Assembly (NCBI GenBank): GCA_037044955.1
Contig: JBAOHX010000005.1
Coordinates: 62,001 to 126,000, forward strand
Length of the DNA stretch: 64,000 bases
Origin: JAJXWB01 sp037044955
GTDB lineage: Bacteria > Pseudomonadota > Alphaproteobacteria > Rhizobiales > Beijerinckiaceae
Direction of reading: 5' to 3'
Position 1 is the first letter of the stretch. Every line of letters begins with the position of its first letter. The position numbers and the translations under genes were made by a program. Below, one piece after another: positions 22,950-32,593 of the stretch. The notes beneath the pieces were generated by a model. It had not been told where the DNA came from. It did not search any database and worked only from the letters and a program-made list of their open reading frames with translations.

Positions 22950-25515
22950 ATGAACCTGCGCACGCCACGCCCCTCGCTCGCCGATTTCGTCAGGCTCGAT
23001 CGCCGTCAGGCGCTGAAAGGCGCGGCCGCGCTCGGCGGCGCCGGTCTTCTCGCGCCGCTTCTCGAGAGCGCGCCAGCGAAAGCCTTCGCCTACGAGCCTT
23101 ACCCGCGCGACGATCAACTCGAGACCGTCGTCACGAGTTGCGCGCACAATTGCGGCTCGCGCCACATGCTCGTCGCGCACAAGAAGGGCGACGTCATCGT
23201 TCGCCTGTCGACCGACGACGGCCGCTACCAGGAAGGCGGATTCTTCGGCAAGGACACCGAGGAAGAACCGCAATTGCGCGGCTGCCTGCGCGGCCGTTCC
23301 TATCGCGCGCGGCTCTATTCGCCCGAGCGTCTGCTCTATCCGATGAAGCGCGTCGGCAAGCGCGGCGAAGGCAAGTTCAAGCGCGTCTCCTGGGACGAAG
23401 CGCTCGGCGAGATCGCGGAACGCATGGTCTATCTCAAGACCAAAGTACGGTCCCACCGCGCTGCTCGACCAGAGCTACGCCGGCGCCTCCTACGGCGTGC
23501 TGCACAAGTCGGACCAGATCGAAGGCCTGCTCGGCCGCTTCCTCGGCATGTTCGGCTGTCGAACGTCGTCGTGGTCGGTGCCTTCGTATCAGGGCACGAC
23601 GTTCTCCTCGCGCATCACCTTCGGCACGATCGAGGACGGCAACGAGGACGACGCCTTCGCCCATTCCAAGCTCATCATCATGTGGGGCTGGAATCCCGCC
23701 TACACGTTCCACGGCGGCAATACGTTCTACTACATGCGGCTCGCCAAGCAGCGCGGTTGCAAGTTCGTGCTGATCGACCCGCAATACACCGACTCGGCGG
23801 CGGCCTACGACGCCTGGTGGATTCCGATCCGTCCGAACACGGACGCGGCCATGCTCGCCGGCATGGCGCACTACATCTTCGCCAACAATCTGCAGGACCA
23901 GAACTTCATCAACCGCTTCTGCCAAGGCATGGACCAGGGCACGATGCCGTTCTGGGCGCAGGGGAAGGAAAGTTTCAAGGACTACATTCTCGGCGCCTCC
24001 GACGGCGTGCCGAAGACGCCGGAATGGGCGGCGAAAATCTGCGGCGTGAGCGCCGACGACATCAAGAAGCTCGCCGACATGTACGCGCGCACCAAGCCCG
24101 CGGCGCTGAAAGCCTCGTGGTCGCCGGGCCGCAACGCCTATGGCGAGCAATACAATCGCATGGCCGCCGCCGTTCAGGCGATGACCGGCAATATCGGCGT
24201 GCTCGGCGGTTGCGCGGAAGGCGTCGGCAAGGCCTTTCATGCCGAGGCCGTCGCCTATCCGTACGACCAGAACGCCAATCTCTGGTGGGCGTCGATCAAG
24301 TCGGACCGCTGGGCGCATATCGTGCTCAACTATCCCAACGTGAAGCGCGAGGAGGCGGGCCTGTGGCCGCGCCAGGACAATCTCGACGGCGTGATCCCCA
24401 ATATTCGCGGGATATTCTGGCAAGGCTCCGACTGGCTGAACCAGCTCACCAACATCAACAAGGAGATCAAGGCGCTCAAGAAGCTCGAAGCCGAGGGCGA
24501 GCGCGAATCGCTGCTCGTGTGCCTGGATTCGACGATCACGCCGACCGGCATATGGGCCGATTTCCTGCTGCCGGTGGCGACCCATTTCGAGCGTCACGAC
24601 GTCGCCCTGCCCTGGTACAAGGGCCATTACTACATCCATCGTCCGAAGGTCATTCAGCCGCTCGGCGAGTCGAAGAGCGACTTTCAGATATTCACCGAAC
24701 TGGCCTACAGGCTCGGCTTCGGCCCCGGCTACAATCCGCGCGCCACGCGCGACTATTTCAAGAACGACGATCCGGTCGACGAGGCCTATCTCGAGGCGTG
24801 GTGGAACAATGTGCAGCATCACCAGGGCGTGACCATGCCCTGGGACGAATTCAAGAAGCGCGGCGTCTACAAGTTCAAGCTGCCGCAGCCGCATGTGGCG
24901 TTCCGCGCGCAGATCGAGACGGGCCTGCCGTTCCAGACGCCGTCGGGCAAGATCGAGATTTTGTCGACCGTGCTCGGGCAGACGGCGGATTTCTCGAAAA
25001 CGCAATGGGGCTATTTCATTCCGGCGATCCCCAAGTGGATCGAGCCGTGGGAATCGCTCAACAGCCCGAAGACCGCGCAGTTCCCCTTCCACATGATCAG
25101 CCCGCATCCACGCTGGCGCACGCATTCCATCTTCAACAACATCGCCTGGCTGCGCGAGACGTTCGACCAGGAGGTGACGATCAACGCATCGGATGCGGCG
25201 CGGCTCGGCATCAAGACCGGCGATACGATCGAGATGTGGAACGACCGCGGCAGGACGGTCGCGCCGGCCTACGTCACCGAGCGCTGCATGCCGGGCGTGA
25301 TCGTCCTGCATGAAGGCTCGTGGATGGACCTCGACGAGAATGGCGTCGACCGGTCCGGCAATCCCGACTTCCTGACGCTGGACGAGCCGTCGCCGGCCGG
25401 CGCCTTCGCCTACAACACGGTGCTCTGCAACATCAGGAAGACCAACCTGCAACACAAGCCCGGATGGGACCAGCTCGCGACTTCCCGCGCGCAGGTCTTC
25501 CGCCGCGATCTCTGA
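22950..25515 (+). CDS. DmsA-like molybdopterin oxidoreductase, catalytic subunit (frameshifted)
   Basis: Catalytic subunit of a DMSO-reductase-family enzyme of about 854 residues, exported by the Tat pathway (RRQALKG near residue 18). The close DmsA/YnfE likeness is seen in RGCLRGRSYRARLYSPERLLYPMKRVGKRGEGKFKRVSWDEAL. The FS0 cluster motif reads C64-AHN-C68-GSR-H72, with His where Cys is expected. At the AAA run 23442-23444 the frame changes; removing one A gives VYLKTKYGPTALLDQSYAGASYG and continues through TSSWSVPSYQGTTF to the stop at 25515. With Fe-S, TorD and pentaheme partners it could reduce an S-, N- or Se/As-oxide or act as a dehydrogenase; the substrate cannot be read. Confidence 0.85.
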
Positions 25516-25553
25516 TCGCGACCGTCCAAATCACTACGCGCGCCGAGGGGCAC

Positions 25554-26219
25554 ATGGCCAACGAGGTCGACAAGAACAAGATCAAGGAAGCCGTCGCGAA
25601 GAAGAAGCGCGAGGCGTACACGCCGGTGAAACCGGACGTGCAATTGGGCTTCATCCACAACAATGTCGACTGCATCGGCTGTCGCGCCTGCGAGATCGCC
25701 TGCAAGGACAAGAACGGCTTGCCGCCGGGGCCCCGCTTCCGGCGCGTGCAATATATCGAAGGCGGAACCTATCCGGAGGTCTACGCCTACAAGGTCAACA
25801 TGTCCTGCAACCATTGCGCCGAGCCGGCCTGTTTGCCGACATGTCCGACGGGCGCGATCTTCAAGCGCAAGGACAATGGCGTCGTCGATATCGATTCGAC
25901 CTTGTGCATCGGTTGCCGGCGCTGCGAGGCGGCCTGCCCGTTCGGGGCGCCGCAGTTCATTCCCGAGCAGAACATCGTCTCGAAGTGCAACATGTGCATC
26001 GACGAGCTGGAGGCCGGCCGCAAGCCCTATTGCGTGATGGCTTGCATGATGCGCGTCCTCGACATCGGGCCGATCGACAAGATCGCGGACAAGAGCCTGG
26101 AGACCAAGGCGATCGGACCGCACGACACCGTGGTGCGGCAGGTCAGGAACATGGCCGATCCGGAACTCACCAATCCCTCGATCCGCTTTGTTCCGCATTC
26201 CAAGGGGGTGGTGAAGTGA
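25554..26219 (+). CDS. DmsB-like four-cluster ferredoxin subunit
   Basis: A 221-residue electron-transfer subunit with 16 cysteines in four groups: CIGCRACEIAC, CNHCAEPACLPTC, CIGCRRCEAAC and CNMC-x11-CVMAC. This is the DmsB/NrfC/PsrB pattern of four [4Fe-4S] clusters. There is no signal peptide, so it is expected to be exported folded with the Tat-carrying catalytic subunit. It follows that gene by 38 bases and overlaps the chaperone gene by 4 bases (GTGA). No DmsC-type membrane subunit follows, so electrons probably pass to or from the pentaheme cytochrome. Confidence 0.93.
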   Translation: MANEVDKNKIKEAVAKKKREAYTPVKPDVQLGFIHNNVDCIGCRACEIACKDKNGLPPGPRFRRVQYIEGGTYPEVYAYKVNMSCNHCAEPACLPTCPTGAIFKRKDNGVVDIDSTLCIGCRRCEAACPFGAPQFIPEQNIVSKCNMCIDELEAGRKPYCVMACMMRVLDIGPIDKIADKSLETKAIGPHDTVVRQVRNMADPELTNPSIRFVPHSKGVVK

Positions 26220-26971
26220 CCGTCGCGGCGGGCGCGCTCGAGCCCCGGGCCGCTGCGGGGATCGCCGACGATCTCGCTCTGCTCGCGCGGCTGCACGATC
26301 GCGAACTCGATGCGCCGCTGATCGCGATCCTCCGCCGGATGCCGGTCGACCAATGGTTCGCGTTGCGGCTCGAAGGGCCGGAGTTCACGGAAGCCGCGCG
26401 GCTGCTGGACGACGCTTTGAAAGACGCGCCCGACCCGGTCACGGCCGAGACGCTCGACGAGATGGCCGCCGAATACGCGGCGATCTATCTCAATCACACC
26501 TATCGCATCTCGCCGCACGAGTCGGTCTGGGTGGACGACGACGGGCTGGAACGGCAGGAGCCGATGTTCCGCGTGCGCGCGGCCTACGCGGAATTCGGGT
26601 TCCGCGTGCCGGACTGGCGGATGCGCGCCGACGATCACATCGCCCACGAACTCGCATTTCTCTCCAACGTCGCGCCCCGCCTGGCCGAGCCCGCAGCGGC
26701 CGAGGCGATTGCGCGCTTCCTGCGCGAACATCCGCGGGTGTGGTTGCCGGAATTCGCGGGTCGGGTGGTGCGCCGCTGCCAGTCGCCGTTCTACGCCGGC
26801 ATCGCACTGATGACGACGATCTACGTTTCCGCCTTGGCCGACCTGCTGGCGCAGATCTACGGGTTCGACCCGACGCCCGTCGAACCGCAGAAGCACGCAC
26901 AGGCCGCGCCCGGTCTCACCTGCGCCGATCCGCCGCCGCGCTATGCGCCGGGCGCTGGGCCGGGCTGGTGA
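26216..26971 (+). CDS. TorD/DmsD-type molybdoenzyme chaperone
   Basis: A 251-residue cytoplasmic protein of the TorD family, which binds the Tat signal of molybdoenzymes and helps cofactor insertion. The family features are a helical N-terminal half and the central stretch EYAAIYLNHTYRISPHESVWVDDDGLERQEPMFRVRAAYAEFGF, followed by DDHIAHELAFLSNV. The GTG start overlaps the ferredoxin stop, and its own stop overlaps the next GTG, so three genes are coupled. The Pro-rich last 25 residues extend beyond the usual family length. Confidence 0.88.
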   Translation: MTVAAGALEPRAAAGIADDLALLARLHDRELDAPLIAILRRMPVDQWFALRLEGPEFTEAARLLDDALKDAPDPVTAETLDEMAAEYAAIYLNHTYRISPHESVWVDDDGLERQEPMFRVRAAYAEFGFRVPDWRMRADDHIAHELAFLSNVAPRLAEPAAAEAIARFLREHPRVWLPEFAGRVVRRCQSPFYAGIALMTTIYVSALADLLAQIYGFDPTPVEPQKHAQAAPGLTCADPPPRYAPGAGPGW

Positions 26972-27399
26972 CGACCGCGACCGGAATTGACCGGCGCAGC
27001 CTGCTGGGGCTCGTGCGATCGGACGCCCGCGCCGCGCCGAAACGCCCCGATCGGCGGGCCAGTTGTTTTGTGCCGCAGATCAAGGCGGAGCTGTGCGAGG
27101 GGTGCGATATGTGCGCTCGCATCTGCCCGTGCGGGGCGATGCGTCTCCAAAATTGCGGGGCGTCGACATCCTACGTTGTGGAACAGACCCTTTGCGACGG
27201 CTGCGACGTGTGCGTCGATATATGCGACGCCGGGGCGGTCTCGGTGCAGCGCGGCGGCGCCGACGCCACACGGGTGGTCGATCTGAGCACGAATATCTGC
27301 CGCGGCTGCGGCGCGTCGTTCCACTGGCCGTTGGCGCGCGGGGGCGCCGGCGGCCTGTGTCGCGTGTGCGCGGCCAGAGCCGCCGCCCGCTTGCCATGA
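26968..27399 (+). CDS. Cytoplasmic 2[4Fe-4S] ferredoxin with extra zinc-ribbon-like tail
   Basis: A 143-residue protein. Two ferredoxin motifs are CEGCDMCARICPCGAM and CDGCDVCVDICDAGAV; the last positions deviate from the C-x3-CP consensus in the second. The tail adds CRGCGASFHW and CRVC, a CxxC/CxxC pair that looks like a zinc ribbon. It resembles the NapF-like ferredoxins that accompany molybdoenzyme maturation, without being a clear member. The GTG start overlaps the chaperone stop. A role in activating the molybdoenzyme is inferred from position. Confidence 0.75.
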   Translation: MTTATGIDRRSLLGLVRSDARAAPKRPDRRASCFVPQIKAELCEGCDMCARICPCGAMRLQNCGASTSYVVEQTLCDGCDVCVDICDAGAVSVQRGGADATRVVDLSTNICRGCGASFHWPLARGGAGGLCRVCAARAAARLP

Positions 27400-27415
27400 T
27401 GCAGGAGACGGGTCG

Positions 27416-29338
27416 ATGAGCGTTGTTCACGCGCGCACGATCAGCTCGCGCATTGTCCTTTATCTCGCGGGAGTCCTCGTCGCGACGTCCGCCCTCATCC
27501 TGCTTGTCTTCGCGCCGCTGCACCGGCGCGAACTTCTGCAGGAGCGGCAGGAAGCGTCGTTGAAACTCGGCGAGGCGCTGCAGATCGCGCTGGAGAACGC
27601 CATGCTCAAGCGCGATCTGCCCGGCCTCAGCCAGATCGTCGCCGATCTCGGCCGCACGCCGAACGTCGATCTGGCGATGATCGTCGAGCCGGGCGGACAG
27701 ATCCGCTTCTCCTCCGATCGGGACCTAATCGGCCGTCGGCGCGACCCGACGAAACTGTGCGAGGCTTGCGCGGACCCGACAGGCGGGTCGCGCGGCGGCG
27801 GCTCGCTCGCCGGCTTCATGACCAACGAGCGCGGGGCGCCGGTGCTGCGCTCCGTGCGGGCGGCGCCCAACCGCGAGCCGTGCGTGACCTGCCACGGCGA
27901 CGCCGCGACGCATCCGGTCAACGGCTATCTGGTGATCGACTACGCGGCGGGCGACATTCTCGATCGCACCTGGCGGATGGCGGCGCTGCTGTCCGGCGCC
28001 GGCCTTCTGGTCGTGCTGGCGGCCCTCGGCGCGATCTGGGTCGTGTTGCGGAGGACCGTCGTGCGGCCGCTCGGCGCGATCTCCGGCGCGATCGCGCGCT
28101 ACGCGGACGACCCGACCGCGCCCCCGCCGGTGATCGCAATCGAAACGGACCCCGGCGCCGATGAGATCGCTGCGTTGGCGGCAGGGTGGAACTCGCTGGT
28201 CGCGCGCCTCGACCAGACGATCCAGACCATCCGGCGCCGGGACGCCTTCCTGCAGAGCCTGATCGACGCCTCGCCGGACGGTATTCGCGTCATCGACCAG
28301 GACTATCGCGTCGTGGCGGCGAACGCCGAGTTCTGCAGGCAGGCGGGCAGGACGCTCGACGAGGTTCTGACCCTGCCCTGCTACGCGAGCAGTCACGGCC
28401 GCAGCGAGCCGTGCTTTCCGACAATGGTCATATGCCCGCTGGTTGCGATCGCCGACGGCAGCCGGCGGGTCAAGGCCTCGCACATCCACGTCAACAACGC
28501 GACCGGCGAACAGTTCGCAGCCGAGGTCGTGGCGGGCGTCGTCGAAGACGGCGAGATGGGCGACGGCAAGAGACTGGTCGTGGAATCCGTGCGCGACCTG
28601 TCGCAGCACGTCCAGGTTTCACAGGAGCAGCGCCTGTCGGAGCTGGGGCACCTGGCCGCGGGCCTCGCGCACGAAATCCACAATCCGCTCGCTTCGGTCC
28701 TTCTCGGATTGCACGCCATCGAGCGCAACCTGAGGCTCGATCCGGGCGACGAGACGCTCGAATTCATCTCGGCTGTCAATGGAGAAGTCGACCGTTGCCT
28801 GAGCGTCACCGAACGCCTGATGCGTCTGAGTCGCGTTCCTGAACCGAGCGGTGAGATCGTCGATCTCGCGCCGCTTGTCCAGGATGTGTTCGCCCTGCTG
28901 CGCTATGACGCGAGCGCACACAACATCGTGCTGTCGAACGAGGTCGTCGAGGGCGCCCGCATCGTCGGAACCCAAGGCGACCTCGGCATGATCCTCATCA
29001 ATCTCATGCAGAATGCGCTGCACGCGATGCCGCGCGGAGGACGGCTGCGCGTCGTCGCGACGATCACGCAAGACGACGACGTCCTCGTGGAGATCGTCGA
29101 CACGGGCGTCGGCATGGAGCCGCAGCAATTGGCGAAAATATTCCATCCATTCTGGAGCTGGCGCGCCGACGGCAGCGCCGGCTCGGGTCTCGGCCTTGCC
29201 ATCTGCAAGGCGCTGGTCGACAAATGGGGCGGGACGATCTCGGTCGCCAGCGCGCCCGGCGCGGGAACGACGTTCACCTTGAAGTTCCCGCACGCCGACA
29301 AGGCGATCGAACAGAGAATCGCCGCGGAAAACATATGA
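27416..29338 (+). CDS. Sensor histidine kinase with periplasmic c-type-heme sensor domain
   Basis: A 640-residue kinase. One membrane segment is at about 12-34 and a second at 189-211. The periplasmic domain between them carries CEAC (115-118) and a heme-c site CVTCH (156-160), as in heme-containing DUF3365-like sensors. HAMP follows (about 212-266), then a PAS domain with cysteines 322, 333 and 340 in the pattern PCYASSHGRSEPCFPTMVICP, then the phospho-acceptor H419 (LAHEIHNP) and an NtrB-type ATPase domain (NLMQNALHA, DTGVGM, GSGLGLAI). It probably senses redox state or a substrate in the periplasm and passes phosphate to the response regulator whose start overlaps its stop. Confidence 0.92.
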   Translation: MSVVHARTISSRIVLYLAGVLVATSALILLVFAPLHRRELLQERQEASLKLGEALQIALENAMLKRDLPGLSQIVADLGRTPNVDLAMIVEPGGQIRFSSDRDLIGRRRDPTKLCEACADPTGGSRGGGSLAGFMTNERGAPVLRSVRAAPNREPCVTCHGDAATHPVNGYLVIDYAAGDILDRTWRMAALLSGAGLLVVLAALGAIWVVLRRTVVRPLGAISGAIARYADDPTAPPPVIAIETDPGADEIAALAAGWNSLVARLDQTIQTIRRRDAFLQSLIDASPDGIRVIDQDYRVVAANAEFCRQAGRTLDEVLTLPCYASSHGRSEPCFPTMVICPLVAIADGSRRVKASHIHVNNATGEQFAAEVVAGVVEDGEMGDGKRLVVESVRDLSQHVQVSQEQRLSELGHLAAGLAHEIHNPLASVLLGLHAIERNLRLDPGDETLEFISAVNGEVDRCLSVTERLMRLSRVPEPSGEIVDLAPLVQDVFALLRYDASAHNIVLSNEVVEGARIVGTQGDLGMILINLMQNALHAMPRGGRLRVVATITQDDDVLVEIVDTGVGMEPQQLAKIFHPFWSWRADGSAGSGLGLAICKALVDKWGGTISVASAPGAGTTFTLKFPHADKAIEQRIAAENI

Positions 29339-30684
29339 ACGCCGAGCGCCAGCAGCAAACGATCATCGTCATCGAGGACGACGCCACGCTCAACAAGCTG
29401 CTCTGCGCGCAATTGCGCGCCTCCGGCTACAATGCGGTTTCGGCTCGTTGCTGGGCCGACGCCCAATCCCTTCTCAGGACCGTCGAGCCGGTCCTGGCGC
29501 TGCTGGACATTCGCCTTCCCGATGCACATGGACTGGATAAGGTCGCTGAACTCGCCGAAATCTGTCCGGTCATCGTCCTCACCGCGCATGCCTCGATCGA
29601 CCAGGCGGTGACCGCCATCAAGCACGGCGCGGCGGATTATCTGACCAAGCCGGTAAGTCCAAGCGAACTCGATCTCATCATCCAGCGGACGCTGGCGGCC
29701 CATTCGATGCGGCGCGACTACGAATACCTGCGCCGTCAGGCGAACCTGACGGTGGGCAAGGAACTCGTCGGCAAGTCGGCCGCCATGGACGAATTGCGAC
29801 GGATGATCGGCATTGTCGGCCCCAGCAATACGACCGTGCTGGTGCTGGGCGAGAGCGGCGTCGGCAAGGAACTGATCGCCGCCGCCGTGCATCAGGCGAG
29901 CGAGCGCGCCACCGGCAATTTCGTCGCGATCGACTGCTCGACGCTGCAATCGAGCCTTTTCGAGTCGGAATTGTTCGGACACGAGCGCGGCTCGTTCACC
30001 GGAGCGGACCGGCGCAAGGAAGGTTTGATCGAAGTCGGCGCGGGCGGAACCGTGTTCCTCGACGAGATCGGGGAGATGTCGCTTCAGTTGCAGGCGAAAC
30101 TGCTGCGCGTTCTCGAAACCGGCCGATTTCGGCGTGTCGGCGGAACGAAGGACCTCGTCGCCAACGTGCGCTTCGTCACGGCGACGAACCGCGATCTCGA
30201 AAAGATGTGTCGCGAGGGCACGTTCCGCGAGGACTTGTACTACCGCCTCTCGGCCTTCGTGCTGAAGGCGCCGCCGTTGCGCGAGCGCCTGGACGACATC
30301 CCGCTTCTGGCCGAGCACTTTCTGCAGACTCGCGATTTCGCGCGCCATGCCGACAAGGTCTGGTCGAAGGCCGCTCTCACCGCGTTGATGGCGTACAATT
30401 GGCCCGGGAATGTCAGGGAGCTTCGCAACATCGTCGAGCGCGCCGCGCTGATCTCGGGCGCCGAGGCCGAAATCCGCGTCAGCCACATTGGTCCGCTGCG
30501 ACGCGAGCCGCGCAGCGGCGTGCACTATGCTTTCAGCTTCGATACGGCGCCGACGCTGGACGAAATCGCCGCGACTTACCTGCGCAAACTGCTGACGGAA
30601 GGCGACCGGAACCGCTCCGAAATCGCCCGGATCATGGGCGTCAGCGAACGCCAGCTATACAGGATGTTGAGCGAAATGAAGTGA
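29335..30684 (+). CDS. NtrC-type sigma54-dependent response regulator
   Basis: A 449-residue enhancer-binding protein. Receiver domain 1-120 with phospho-acceptor D58 (LLDIRLPD) and K105 (TKP). AAA+ domain 145-380 with Walker A GESGVGKE (172-179), the sigma54-contact loop GSFTGA (219-224, Ser replacing the usual Ala), Walker B FLDEIGEM and the arginine-finger region REDLYYRLS. A Fis-type helix-turn-helix ends the protein (NRSEIARIMGVSERQLYRML). The ATG overlaps the kinase stop (ATGA). It should act at the sigma54 promoter at 20488 through the palindromes at 20330 and 20398. Confidence 0.94.
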   Translation: MNAERQQQTIIVIEDDATLNKLLCAQLRASGYNAVSARCWADAQSLLRTVEPVLALLDIRLPDAHGLDKVAELAEICPVIVLTAHASIDQAVTAIKHGAADYLTKPVSPSELDLIIQRTLAAHSMRRDYEYLRRQANLTVGKELVGKSAAMDELRRMIGIVGPSNTTVLVLGESGVGKELIAAAVHQASERATGNFVAIDCSTLQSSLFESELFGHERGSFTGADRRKEGLIEVGAGGTVFLDEIGEMSLQLQAKLLRVLETGRFRRVGGTKDLVANVRFVTATNRDLEKMCREGTFREDLYYRLSAFVLKAPPLRERLDDIPLLAEHFLQTRDFARHADKVWSKAALTALMAYNWPGNVRELRNIVERAALISGAEAEIRVSHIGPLRREPRSGVHYAFSFDTAPTLDEIAATYLRKLLTEGDRNRSEIARIMGVSERQLYRMLSEMK

Positions 30685-30788
30685 CGGGCGCTGTGGGCGT
30701 TCGTATGCGCGCATGGCGTGCTGAGGCTATGAGAACAGGCCTCTCGCTTTCTTCGCCGTGGTCTGTCGAATTCACAAAGCGGAACGGA

Positions 30789-31298
30789 TCAGCGTTTTCT
30801 GCTTGCGTGCGCTCGCGCGCTCAGATCGGCTGCATCGACGCGAACAAAAATGCTGTCCGCTTTGACCGTCAACATGTCGCCGGCCCATATTTCGCAGAGT
30901 ATGCGCGACTTTCGCGCGACTTGTCCCTCGACCCGGCCCAGGATCGTCAGTTCAACGCCGAGCGGCGTCGGCTTCAAGTATTCCAGGTTGATCTTGCCGG
31001 TCACACAGTCGATGCGCGGCTTGGTGTCCGGCTCCCGACCTTCTGCGCGGTAATGATAAGCCATGTTGGTCCAACCGGAATGGCAGTCGACCAGCATGGC
31101 GAGAAGCCCGCCGTAGACCAGCCCCGGGAAACCGAGAAACTCGTCGCGCGGCGTATGTTTCGTGACTACGTGGGCGCCGTCCGACGCCCAGTGGCTCTTG
31201 ATGCGCAGACCGGTCGGATGTGCGGGGCCGCAGCAGAAGCAGGTAAAATCAGGCGCGGCGCGATCCTGAATAGACAACGCACGCTGAATCTTCGACAT
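30789..31298 (-). CDS. PaaI-like hotdog-fold thioesterase
   Basis: A 169-residue 4HBT-type protein. The hotdog helix and catalytic region are EFLGFPGLVYGGLLAMLVDCHSGWTNM, followed by INLEYLKPTPLGVELTILGRV. An N-terminal CFCCGPAHPTGL element, typical of one subgroup of PaaI thioesterases, is present. It likely hydrolyses an acyl-CoA of the neighbouring catabolic pathway, or relieves CoA trapping. It converges with the response regulator gene and is the leftmost gene of the 31-35 kb leftward run. Confidence 0.85.
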   Translation of the reverse strand: MSKIQRALSIQDRAAPDFTCFCCGPAHPTGLRIKSHWASDGAHVVTKHTPRDEFLGFPGLVYGGLLAMLVDCHSGWTNMAYHYRAEGREPDTKPRIDCVTGKINLEYLKPTPLGVELTILGRVEGQVARKSRILCEIWAGDMLTVKADSIFVRVDAADLSARAHASRKR

Positions 31299-31430
31299 GA
31301 GCGGGCTCCATTACATGATCCGGGCGAGGCGACAATCGGTTTGGGGTCGAGCAAGCGAGTCGGGGGAGCGCGCCAGGCGGCGCCTCCGGTTGCAAAGTAT
31401 CGGCTTGACCGGCGTGGGAGTACATCCTCG

Positions 31431-32522
31431 TCAACGTGGGAGATGACGAAGATTCGGATGGCATCGCCTATAGGGATCCGGAATGCGGATGTCCCCCGTC
31501 AGCGCGAGACCCGCATGCCAGGCCCAGCGCGGGTTGAACAACATTCCTCGGCCGATCGCGACAAGATCAGCCTTCTCTTCGACGAGCACTCTGTTCGCCA
31601 GCTCAGGGTCGGACAACATACCGACGGCCATGATCGGAATCCCTGATTGGCTGCGGACCTCGGCGGCAGCCGGAACCTGGTAGCCTGGCCCGACCGGGAC
31701 TTTTTGCTCTGGCGAGACGCCGCCGCTGGACACCGCCACGTAATCGCAGCCGAGGGCTCTGAGTCGGCTTGCAAAGACCGACGAAGAGGCGACGTCCCAT
31801 CCGCCGTCGACCCAATCCGTCACGGAGATACGAACGCCGAGCGGCTTGTGCGATGGCCAGGCGTCGCGCAGCCGTCGGAAGACCTCCAGAGGGAAGCGCA
31901 TGCGATTTTCGAGGCTGCCGCCCCACATGTCCGAACGACCGTTGCTGAGCGGAGACAGAAACGCATTGAGGAAATAGCCGTGGGCGGCGTGAAGCTCTAT
32001 CAGGTCGAACCCGGCGGCGTCGGCGCGCTGCGCACTGTCGACGTAACTCCGCGTTATTTCTTCAAGCTGAGATGCATCCGGCTCCAGCGGCGCCTCACGC
32101 CCCGGATATGGCATATTGCTCGAACTCCAGATCGGCCATCCGCCTTCCTCGCGCGAGAGCGCGTGACCGCCTTGCCAGGGCGTCGAGACCGAGCCCTTGC
32201 GACCGGCATGCGCAAGCTGGATGCCGACGAACGCGCCACGCGATTTGCGCGAGAAGTCCACGACCTTGCGCAATCCGTCGATCTGGCCATCGTCCCAAAG
32301 GCCCAGACAGCAAGGGGAGACCCGTCCCTCCGGACGAACGGCTGTCGCTTCAAGGATTACCAGGCCAGCGCCCGATACAGCCAAGGTTCCATAGTGAACA
32401 TGATGCCAATCCGTCGCCCTTCCCTCCCGGTCGGCGGAAAACTGCGCCATCGGAGAGACAACAATGCGATTGGGCAACGCGAGACTTCTCAGCTTGTAAG
32501 GCTGAAACAGTTTGTCAGTCAT
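31431..32522 (-). CDS. Old yellow enzyme-type NADH:flavin oxidoreductase (YqjM/XenA class)
   Basis: A 363-residue FMN-dependent TIM-barrel enzyme. Features are LFQPYKLRSLALPNRIVVSPMAQFSA, the active-site pair in GIQLAHAGRKGS, the catalytic HAAHGYFLNAFLSPLSNGRSDMWGGSLENRMRFPLEV, and the FMN phosphate site VGMLSDPELANRVLVEEKADLVAIGRGMLFNPRW. This class reduces activated double bonds. In this setting it may act on an unsaturated or dienoyl-type intermediate. The start at 32522 is close to the ligase stop (32594), so it may share the leftward transcript. Confidence 0.9.
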   Translation of the reverse strand: MTDKLFQPYKLRSLALPNRIVVSPMAQFSADREGRATDWHHVHYGTLAVSGAGLVILEATAVRPEGRVSPCCLGLWDDGQIDGLRKVVDFSRKSRGAFVGIQLAHAGRKGSVSTPWQGGHALSREEGGWPIWSSSNMPYPGREAPLEPDASQLEEITRSYVDSAQRADAAGFDLIELHAAHGYFLNAFLSPLSNGRSDMWGGSLENRMRFPLEVFRRLRDAWPSHKPLGVRISVTDWVDGGWDVASSSVFASRLRALGCDYVAVSSGGVSPEQKVPVGPGYQVPAAAEVRSQSGIPIMAVGMLSDPELANRVLVEEKADLVAIGRGMLFNPRWAWHAGLALTGDIRIPDPYRRCHPNLRHLPR

Positions 32523-32593
32523 CTCGAAGCCTCATGAACGCGAGATTGTTGCGATGCGCGCCGGCGCGTTTCTTCAGCGCCCCGACGTCTTCA

